Shown: positions 55,268 to 64,000 of the stretch, piece after piece | Numbering within the stretch: position 1 is the first letter of the stretch | Layout: every line of letters starts with the position of its first letter | Assembly: GCA_900095095.1 (NCBI GenBank) | Contig: FMBT01000293.1 | Span: 186,001-250,000, forward strand | Length of the DNA: 64,000 nt | Source: Fragilariopsis cylindrus CCMP1102 | Taxonomy: Eukaryota; Bacillariophyta; Bacillariophyceae; Bacillariales; Bacillariaceae | Reading direction: 5' to 3' | The notes under the pieces: model-generated | What the model saw: only the letters and a program-made list of their open reading frames with translations | Told to the model about the DNA's origin: nothing | Database searches by the model: none | Program-made: the position numbers and the translations under genes

Positions 55268-57293
55268 TTGGACAGAAGAACAAGAATCTCACCTGAATTT
55301 TTATCATTATCGTCTTCGACGAGAACCACTAGAAGAAGGAAGCACGATTTCGTATTGTCAGAATCGTCATCGCTCAGTTTTGCGCCGCAAGAAAAAGAAG
55401 AGGAAGACGACGAAGCATTAGCTCGATGGGAACAATTGTACAAAGAGGGAAAAGAAGATAAACAAAAGCAAATATCTTATATGAAGGCGATGTCGATGAT
55501 GAACGATAAAGATAACGAAGTAACAAACTTAACAACCGTCCCATTGGTTCTCATGTTCGTGTCGTAACATTCGATTTAGATAATACGCTATGGAAGACAT
55601 CGGAAACAATTAGTGCTGCCAACGATGCATTAGCGATCTACCTATCAAAATCAGATGACGGTGATGGTAACCCTATTAAGGTACCAGAAAGAATCGAAAA
55701 GATAATGGGAGAACTATTTCGTGCCGATCGACGAAAATATTGTCCCCTTGTTAGTAATGGTGGCGCACAGGAGTACGAGGACGAGGATGAACTAGAACAA
55801 CGTTGCAAATCACCCGTATTGTTGACACAATTACGAACCGATGCTATATGTTACGTTCTCGAAACGGAAAATGGGTTCTCTACCGAACGAGCGTTATCCT
55901 TTGCGGAACGTGCCTTTGACGAGTGGACACAGGCACGACATGGGGCAATCCTTGATCATTTGGCACCTCGAGTAGTAGAAACGTTAGATAAGATTCGAAC
56001 AACTATTAGTTATAACAACATTCCGGTATTGATGGGAGCAGTGACTGATGGAAATTCTGATCCTTCACGTATCGAAGCCTTGGCACCATATTTTGATTTC
56101 TGTGTCAACGCCGAATCGGTAGGTGTGTCAAAACCCGATAGTCGTGTTTACCTGGAAGCTATCCGACGGGCAGTGAAGGTGTCCCAGTCTAAAAGTCTTT
56201 CCTTACAAAAGTCATCACAGGAGAAGCAACAGCCACATCTTTTCTACGATCTAATACCACCGGAAATATTGAACGATAAGATAATAACAAAAATGGGTAT
56301 TTCAATATCGATGACATCGACGACGAAATCTTAGAAGGAATTATCGGCCCATACTGGATTCATATAGGTGATGACTTTCTTAAAGATATTGTAGCTGCGA
56401 AGGAAATGAAAATGCGTACAATTTTTGCCGTCGGTCTTGTTCGAGATAAACTACTCGACAATACAAATACGGAGAAGGACGACAGCAACAAAAAAGATGC
56501 AAAGATGGATATGGCTGAATTTTTACAAAAAGTTTCATCTCAAGTTTCAACTCAAATGTTCTCACTCTCGAAATTGGTGCTAGTGATTACCTAGCTAAAT
56601 CACTTCATGGAGAATTTGTGGATGCGGTTGCTCATGAATTTTTTGATATCAGCACAATTCTTGAGGACTGGCATGCAGAAGCCATCACTTCTAGAGAAGG
56701 GGAAAAAATGTTATTGAACCATCACCAACTTCACCGGTGATTAATGTTAGCGAACACCACTAACTTCACCGAAAATAACGCACCGGTAATAAATGATACC
56801 AAACCACCACCAACTTCACCGAAACCAGCTCCAGCCAACAGTGGTATAGAAGAACTAGAAGGTATTTTAGAAGTTATCGAACCATCCTCTGATAGTGATG
56901 GACTTTCTGTAACGCCTATAGCGAAGAAGAACGAAGAAGGGGAAGTGGACTTTCTTCTACCAAGAGCATTTCGCATCATTCGAGAAGACTGCAGTATGGA
57001 TATTCCTGCACCCCTACGAAATCGAGAGAAAGAACGATGAAGGATGTAATGGGCATGGCACAAAGGGATAAATCATCAGGCGTATTTGCATTTAATCCCG
57101 ATGATGTTGCTTCCCTAAAGACGGAAAACAAATATTAATGATTCAAATTGGTGACAAAGACCTGAAGTTTTCGAGAGAAATATTTTCGGAGATGTCTGTA
57201 CAAGAAGTATTGGGTCTCACGGATGAAAATCCAATGAAACTTTCACTTTATATGGCAGAGGCATCCAAACAACCATCGTTCGATCTTTTCTAG
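55268..57293 (+). CDS. HAD-superfamily hydrolase, frame interrupted, start uncertain
   Basis: HAD motifs: VVTFDLDNTLWKT (motif I, nucleophile Asp), VLMGAVTDGNSDP (motif II), SVGVSKPDSRVYLEA (motif III Lys) and IHIGDDFLKDIVAAKE (motif IV). These place it in the HAD phosphatase group with an alpha-helical cap (LSFAERAFDEWTQARHG). The N-terminus before motif I is Ser/Glu-rich and its ATG is not clear; an ATG at 55120 opens a different frame that stops before 55268. The path changes frame around 55560, 56310, 56555, 56720 and 57040-57130, with the C-terminal part (MIQIGDKDLKFSREIF, ending FDLF) stopping at 57293. All four catalytic motifs are intact. The substrate is unknown. Confidence 0.65.
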
Positions 57294-57738
57294 CTAAATG
57301 TGTGGTGAAGAGAGCAATCTTTTTTGATAGTAGATATTCTACGTTGTCGGTCGTTGTTGTTAGTACTACGAAGAGAGTGAGTCTTATATATCTGGGCGTT
57401 CTTTTGAGCATATTGATGCAGGTCCGACTATATAGCCAGCTATCTTACATTATTACATTAATTATGAGATAGATCACCAGTTATTCAACTCAATCCTAGG
57501 GCTCACAGAAGAATCCTGATTATTTCTCATTCAGATAGTTTTGTAAAGGTATAATATAGCATTCATAAGGCAATCTGTTTTATGGGATTGTTACAGATAT
57601 TTTTGAAAATGTTCAGACTATGAACTATGCTACGTGCACACATTATGCATTCAATTGACTTGATATAATAGGGTTAGTGTCACATCTATATTCACCCACC
57701 CATACACCCAGCAAAGCGAAGCGCAGAAAATCGACATA

Positions 57739-60326
57739 CTAAAATTCGGCCATGGTCTCACTGCGTCGATTCATATTTTTCACTCTATGAACAATCTTTT
57801 CGATCTCTTCAGAATATTTGTCTCTCTGGTCGCTTAAGTCGCTAGTTCTCAGTAGATCGTTCGCCTCATTTATACATTCTATTGATTTCTTCGTTGAATT
57901 AGTAATTAGTACAATTTCCCCCATAGCAATTAACGAAGCTACCAGCTGTTGTTTGGCATTTTTCGTATCTCGGTTTTCTTCCTCGAGCTTCGCTATAACC
58001 GTTCTTTTCATGTCTACTACGACATCTATTGTTTTCGTACAAGCTTTGTAGTCTCTTATTTTCTTCGACATCTCCACTTTTTCTTCTAATCGAGATATAG
58101 TGGCTTCGTAGCCTTCAATGCATCCAATTTCAGTTACTGACACGGGATATTGTTCTTGGTGCATTTTACTTGCAGCAAGATGAGATTTTTCCCATATCAT
58201 GTTGACAATCGGATGGGAATCAGGAAACCCTTCTTTTCTGATATAGAAAAGAGCCTGGTTGAAGCTCTTAAAGGCATCGCCTTCTTTGTTTCGTAATAGT
58301 TCTATAGAGCCAATACCTGCAAGGCACATAGCACAGTGGACATAATTTGATCGATTCTCAGCTTTCCGCTGTTTATCACTAGCCTTGCGGAGTTCCAGAG
58401 ATTCGCCATATAGTTTTGCGGCTTCAGTATATTTCTTGTCAGTTAGTTTCACTTTTGCTATGTGATATAAAACACATGCGATCTCGTCCTGGCGTTTTTG
58501 TAAGTCGATTGTTGGATTGAATTTAACAATTTCTTGAGCAATACTGAAGTCCGCCTGCAAAATTGACAGCGCCTCTAGGAATGAAGCAATAGCTAGGTCG
58601 AACTTCGATTCAGCAGCAAGACTTTTCCCTAATTTTTTCAATGTCAGTGCAATGCTAGAATTACTGATCAAGCCAGGTATTTTTCCAAGGTCTTTCGCTG
58701 ATACATCATACTGTTTCCTTTTGTCTCTCTGAATACGTAGAGCGTTTCTCGCTGCATTCGTAGCCAATTCGTGCTCTTCCTGCAGACCATAGCATTCAGC
58801 CAAATTCGCCCACATTTGAATGTGCTTGGTTGAAGTATAGTCTGATCCTTCTACGAATCCTTTTACGAAGTCCTCCTCGTATATATGGATGGCATCACTC
58901 AACTTCTTGACGGCGACATTATATTTTTTCTGTTGAATATACAAGACTCCTAAGTCATTCAATATGGAGCATTTTCTTTCAGAAATATTTCCCTCCCCCC
59001 TTTCAAGCGTTGCAATAGCTTTTTCGTATAAATCAATAGCCTTTGCAACGTTACATATACCACCAATGTGTTCATAAAGCTTGGCTGCTTCTTGATACAT
59101 GATTCCAGTTTTGGGGTGCGAGTCTCCAAGTGCTATTTCGCAAATCAAAATAGCATCGTTCATTGCTCTCAGAGCTTTCTCGTTCTGTCTAATTTCGCTG
59201 TAAAACACGCTCAACAAGCCTTTCGTATAAGCAATTTGAGGATGTGACTCTCCAAGATACATCAGCTCGAGGGAAAGAACGGTTGAAAGCTTATCAAAGA
59301 TATCTTCGTAGAGAAAACCCCGACTTGTTTCGTCCATCGTTGCTGCAATTTTTCCGCGTATCCGTTCCACCGTTTGATGCAATGATTTTCGTATATATTG
59401 TGACTCCATCGCCTCCTCGATTTTTTCCACCATCTCTTCCATCGAAGATCTTTCCTCACGAGCACTAGATCCCTTCTTATGATGCCGTTTATCAAAAATT
59501 GCCTGGCGTTCATATATAGCTCTTGCTTCTTCGCAGCAGCTTATTGCTTTATCGTATTCTTCCTGTCTTTCGTAGATAAGTGCCATCATCTTTCTAATTT
59601 CTGCTATGACTAAAGCAATCTCTGTCCATTCCTCATGTAAGATGATAAATAACGCAGTTTTTCGAATTTTGGTTGCTTGACGCTGCATTTTCCATCTGTT
59701 CTGATATCCTCTTTATTCCTTGTCTTAAAATACGTAGTCCGTCCTTATAAATTGCAACAGCCTTTTCTTCATTTCCTTGTGATGCTCGATGTGATGCGGC
59801 ATCGATCAATAATTGAACTTCCACGATAAAATTACTGTTGCTACCCGTAATAGGGTAGAAAGTGGTCGAATGTGTGATGATATATCATCATCATCATCAT
59901 CGACTGGAAAACATACATCATACCCTAAACATTTCCCATGTATAGATGCATCTTCGCCTTCTTCTTCCTTTTCTGGATACTCTTGTATTGGTGACAGAGA
60001 ATTTTCATAACTCTTCCTTTCTTTTGTTGCCTTCGTAATCTCGATGCATGTTTTCCTTCTTTGTTGTCCCTCCTAGTAAATACGGTAGGAGGAGCAGGAG
60101 ATATAACACCGACATTCGTAGTAGGAATAGGAATTGTGGTCCTGGTAGAGTAGTCCCGCACTTCACGATCCGTTATTGAACTGTCTTCTCGACTTTCTAG
60201 TGATTTCTCGCTTACATTTTCTGGAGCATTTCCTAGTTGTGGTGATTGCAATGTTTTCAAGATTGCCATACTGCTTTTTTCATTTGTATTATCGATAGGG
60301 ACAACAGCAAGATCCCACTTCTCCAT
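57739..60326 (-). CDS. Kinesin-light-chain-like TPR protein
   Basis: The main frame (57739-59688) is open for 649 residues and filled with TPR units of about 42 residues, the kinesin light chain/NPHP3 spacing: SHPQIAYTKGLLSVFYSEIR, SHPKTGIMYQEAAKLYEHIG, CSILNDLGVLYIQQKKYNVA, IQMWANLAECYGLQEEHELA and EIACVLYHIAKVKLTDKKYT. Coiled-coil segments lie near both ends. The sequence upstream is also coding but in other frames: MEKWDLAVVPIDNTNEKSS from ATG 60326, an Asp-rich stretch, and a TPR-like helix AASHRASQGNEEKAVAIYKD; frame changes fall near 60020, 59825 and 59690. Possible further 5' coding sequence (to 60472) begins at a CTTTTACAG acceptor. It is likely a cargo or scaffold adaptor; partner unknown. 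Confidence 0.75.
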
Positions 60327-60808
60327 TGCTTATTTACGATATGCAGATGCTGTTGTTGACGTAATGGTTTTAGTTGGTTGGTTAGTTGGTTAGCCACCAT
60401 GCAATACTTCTTGATTAACCGAACTCCTAAACACATGCGATTAATTCCATTAATATCCTGTTCTCCCTCCACTGTAAAAGAGAATAATAATGATTTCTTA
60501 ACGTATCCTACTTAAAAGTATTGACATATTATTATGTATTGCCCCGAAAAAATGATCGCTGAAATAATTTTGTATGGTATGGTATGATTACTACGTACAA
60601 TGTATAAGTAGTACTCGTAGTATGATACGCCTATTATTTGGAGCTCGCTCTGCCTTCTTTACTTCGTACTTTAACTGAACAACACCAACAATAACAACAA
60701 CAACATCACATCAAGAATCACAACAACATAATCATCACAGATAGAGCAACAAACAAGCTCTCTTTTCAAACAACATCGAAACTGTAGAGTTCATTATTTG
60801 TCAATACC

Positions 60809-60920
60809 ATGAGCGTCCGACCAGATGTAAACTTTGTTCCCAAGCAGGAAATGGGCCCTGCGAGTGGTTGGGCCCATGGGAAGGTGAGTGTGTGTGTGTG
60901 TGTGTGTGTAGCCCTCGTTC

Positions 60921-60951
<31 letters not shown>

Positions 60952-61422
60952 GTTCTTTTTTAACTGCATGAACCATAATGCCATATGTATAGTATTTATT
61001 TACAGCATGCTGATTATACTGACTAAATTGATACTATCATTTCTGTCATCTTCCTTATTCTTCGTCATTTCTACTTCTAGTCAATTTTTGAATTTACGAA
61101 AGGACGTCGTGGTCCAAAGGGATGGCAATTATTCATGGGAGCATCGGTTGCAATTTTTTGGGGTTTCTCTAGATTGGGAGCCGGAAATAAAAAACGAGCG
61201 GAACAAAAACTTTTTGAGCGTCAGGAACGGTACACACTAGTATCACTATTACAGAATGAGGCTGATCGTGAATACATTATGAGAGAAAAGAAATTACAGA
61301 ATCATGAGGCAAATATCATGTCTGAAATTCCAGGTTGGGTTGTTGGAAAATCACAATATTATGGATCCCGGTGGACACCTGAGCATGTTATGGATGCGAA
61401 CAAGAGTAATCAGAAGAAATAA
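60809..61422 (+). CDS. NDUFA13: Mitochondrial complex I subunit NDUFA13/GRIM-19
   Basis: Two exons (60809-60883 and 61081-61422) give 138 residues. Splicing at GTGAGT...TTCTAG joins GWAHGK to SIFEFTKGRRGPKGWQLF in phase 0. Family features: KQEMGPASGWA at the N-terminus, one membrane helix (FMGASVAIFWGFSRLGAG), then a charged helix (LFERQERYTLVSLLQNEADR) and the C-terminal IPGWVVGKSQYYGSRWTPE block. GRIM-19 anchors the membrane arm of NADH:ubiquinone oxidoreductase in the inner mitochondrial membrane. The intron starts with a (GT)n tract that merges with the donor, followed by a (CTG)n run. Length agrees with plant and animal homologues. Confidence 0.92.
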
Positions 61423-62607
61423 ATAAATATTATATACTTTTTATGATGACAATATTGTCACGATATAATAATATCTGATGTCGATATACAGTACGAAAGA
61501 AACAAAAATTAATCCGAAAGAAATAATAATAACCTGCTGAAAGAAACAGTACGCTCAGCAACAACAAAAGAACAACGACGGTCAATAGATAATAGAGATC
61601 CTTCTTCAATTAATAGTTTAAATCGATTCTAAATTATTACGGTAATGCATTAAAAAACGTAGCTATGAAGGAGGATATTATTGTTTGGCATATTGTCAAG
61701 CAAAAAAAATCCTCCTCTTTGATCGAACTTGATACTATATACGTATATTATATGCATGTGCAGATATTATCATATAGTATGTAGTACAATGCACAAAATA
61801 TAGTACTATCATAATCGATAGCAGTTAACAATATGAGACGATGACAGTACGTTTTGGAAAAAGAAACCTTAATATATAATGAAGAACTTGAGAAACATTT
61901 CTAGTGTAGTTCCGCTTACTTCGATTGAGATGATTCAGATCTCTTCGATGAATTCAATAATCATGCCAAGCTAATTTTTAAGTAATTAGAAAAAATCAAA
62001 GACGGATGATACTGAAAAGTATTCAAGATTAGCCCGACGATTACATAGAGTTAAAAAAAATGGTGACTTGATATACCGATGCCAAGACCAAAAAAATGGA
62101 TATAGGCCAGTCCAAATCTAATCCCAGCTAGATAGAGGAATGCTTGTAATAGACATACATAAGAGCTGATCTAGTACTATAGCGACTGGAGCAAGACCAA
62201 ACCGACTATTTTAAATAGTTCGAATTTATATGCGTACAATTACTAAAGTGATTCAATCACGACCTAAACGAAAATGTAGAATGAATCCCATGGATGAGAT
62301 ATTATTTATAGTGGTCCGTCTAAAATTGTCCTTGGGATTGTGCATAAATACTATCGCAATTCAAAGATCCTCTGGTTTTCCTATTTTTCATAAATACTAC
62401 GTATATGACTAATCAAATCAAAGTAGAGTTGTCATTATTATAGCTAATTTTTGGTATTATTTAATCGTATCGGCCATTGATCTCTGATTGGAAAAGTTTC
62501 CTTTCTTAGTCTTCATACGCATACAGACACGAACGCACACAAGGAATATTTAAAAAGAGATACAGACACGAACGCACACAAGGAATATTTAAAAAGAGAG
62601 ACTATAC
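61423..62607. other. Intergenic region, no gene seen
   Basis: About 1.2 kb of AT-rich sequence between convergent genes; no credible coding sequence. It includes (AATA)-type low complexity and the 39-bp duplication listed separately. Confidence 0.5.
62522..62599. repeat. Perfect 39-bp tandem duplication
   Basis: Two adjacent identical copies (62522-62560, 62561-62599) start with TACAGACACGAACGCACAC. They sit just 3' of the stop at 62608 of the minus-strand gene, probably in its 3' untranslated region. Confidence 0.9.
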
Positions 62608-63971
62608 TCAGAAATTCTCTAGGTATTCCATCATGACCTTGTTCTTCGCCTGTTTTTCAGTTAGAGAGTTTGTGTTCATCAGCCACTTCATACGATCCAC
62701 CGCGGGGTAAAATCTAGAATAATCAGTACCTAGTACAATATTCGGATTCCATACCATATCTTCAATATCTTTCTTCGTTGATGGTTGACTTAATTTCATA
62801 TTATCGTCAGCGCTCTTGGTTACGGCGAAATAATCCACAGTCGATCGAATAATGTCTTTACATTGGGTAACACAGTTATCCCAATCAGCCGATCCCGATT
62901 TTGTCGCGTCACATGACCAATCGTCCTTCACATCTTTTAGATTATCGGCGGCACCGAATTATCGGTGTGAGATTTCTGAAGATTTCTTGCTGCAATATAG
63001 GAGCCAAAGCTTCCATTAGCAGCAGTGCAAGCTGTACCCCACCCACTACACTTTCCTACCAGTTTGTTAACGACAGCGGGTAGTTGTTGAGAAATAATTC
63101 CATTTTGACTCACGCCAGCAATAAATGCCAACCCCAATAAGCATATTTGTAAGTACAAAGAGCATCACGTCTTGGCATCGTCATTCTATTTTTCATGTAG
63201 ACATTGTTTATCTGTTTGTCCAGTCGGCCCTCAATATAGCCATCCTCAGTGTTCAACACACCAGCAGGGGGTGGTGGTTTCGAATCCTGTAACATAAGAT
63301 CAAATTGACTGTCGTATTGACGGGCGTTGCTGGACAGTCCTTGGCACCGTTGCTGGAAGAGCTCCAACGATCTCTTTGAATTTGACTTGGCGGAAGTGTA
63401 CGTTGCCGCTTGGGCCCGAAACTTGTACACTTTTGCCTTGATTGCTTGCGATGTGGTAAAACTACGTACCATGTTCTTGATTTTGTTTTCATTGAGTAGC
63501 CACTTTTTTACAAATGGGACGGAACCGATAGGACACATACCAAAGAAGGACACCCCCGTTTTATACTGGACCGGAAGCTTTAAGACTGCGACTTGTGAAA
63601 AGGCAGCTGCCGCAGCCAATACTAGGGTAGTGACGCGTCCGAATTCGACCTGTCTCCGTCTCATTTTTGATACTCTTGACCATCATCGATGCCGTTGCCA
63701 TTGGACGTGACGATCCGTTCCGTACGTTTACTACTTGAATCGTCGGGATCATTGTCGGTTCTATCAAAGCTGAGATCTGTTAATGTTATTATACAAAGAA
63801 TAAACCGAAACAATTTGATTCGTTAATGAAATGAGAAACTTCAGAAGAACACAAAATACCAATACTGCAATGGTTCTGATGTTGTTTCGGAACGGATGAA
63901 AAAAAGAGTCGAGTATCTTGCTTATTACATACATGCTGTACGGTGCAACTCTGAATTGGGGATCGTGCCAT
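62608..63971 (-). CDS. Unknown Cys-containing membrane protein, frame interrupted
   Basis: The clearest part begins at ATG 63664 (MRRRQVEFGRVTTLVLAAAA) with a hydrophobic segment, then a helical region, a second hydrophobic block (LQICLLGLAFIAGVSQNGI) and a Cys-containing C-terminal domain (VKDDWSCDATKSGSADWDNC, CKDIIRSTVDYF) ending at 62608. Frame changes near 63140 and 62945 have the sign of one-base deletions. Coding sequence seems to continue upstream (LSFDRTDNDPDDSSSKRTER), in frame with the main part if the AAAAATG at about 63664 lacks one A. A 5' exon is possible: ATG 63971 (MARSPIQSCTVQH) with a donor near 63930 and a TTAACAG acceptor near 63776. GC is raised, as in the gene at 32867-35170. 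Family not recognised. Confidence 0.5.
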
Positions 63972-64000
63972 CGCCCCTATTTTTACGAATTACTCTACTA

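Noticed and set aside
57412-57738. Small gene between the HAD and TPR genes
   Set aside because: No open frame with coding character; AT-rich intergenic DNA only.

Overview
The window looks like nuclear DNA of a diatom, most likely a low-GC raphid pennate. Typical diatom signs are: a DUF6824-like domain joined to helicase-associated (HA) repeats, an ER signal with a TAF-type plastid cleavage motif, SPT/PT-rich surface protein, long Asn/Gln/Ser runs from trinucleotide repeats, short GT-AG introns (about 90-240 nt) and compact genes on both strands. No rRNA, tRNA, CRISPR or complete transposon was recognised.

Layout. 0-10 kb: two related membrane-anchored kinase-like proteins flank a TMEM42-RING-MYND fusion, an unknown protein, a trypsin-like protease and an ornithine cyclodeaminase family enzyme. 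10-19 kb: ankyrin protein, FKBP-MsrA fusion, a 2.6 kb gene-poor stretch, then a poly-Gln bZIP factor. 19-32 kb: PT-repeat membrane protein, a probable mitochondrial protein, SUMO-activating enzyme subunit SAE1, an unknown 707-residue protein, TMEM19, a secretory 2OG-oxygenase/TPR protein and an SLC35F6-like transporter. 32.5-35.2 kb: an unusually GC-rich polytopic membrane protein gene. 35-46 kb: YEATS/GAS41, TRAPPC1, an NAD-dependent reductase, the tRNA pseudouridine synthase PUS7, and the DUF6824/HA protein. 46-48.3 kb is gene-free. 48-55 kb: a threonine dehydratase/serine racemase, DDX6/DHH1, and a five-exon GST-HIT fusion. 55-64 kb: HAD hydrolase, kinesin-light-chain-like TPR protein, complex I subunit GRIM-19, and an unknown Cys-containing membrane protein.

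Most genes are unrelated housekeeping functions; no operon-like system is evident. The most notable result is a small family of closely similar introns (introner-like elements): one in the threonine dehydratase gene and two in the GST-HIT gene 5.6 kb away.

About half of the genes are interrupted by single-base frame changes, nearly all having the sign of a one-base deletion, while the other genes are perfectly open across several exons. This points to residual consensus errors in simple sequence rather than gene decay, and affects how start and stop positions here should be read. Five in-frame TAA/TAG codons inside apparently continuous coding sequence are listed separately.
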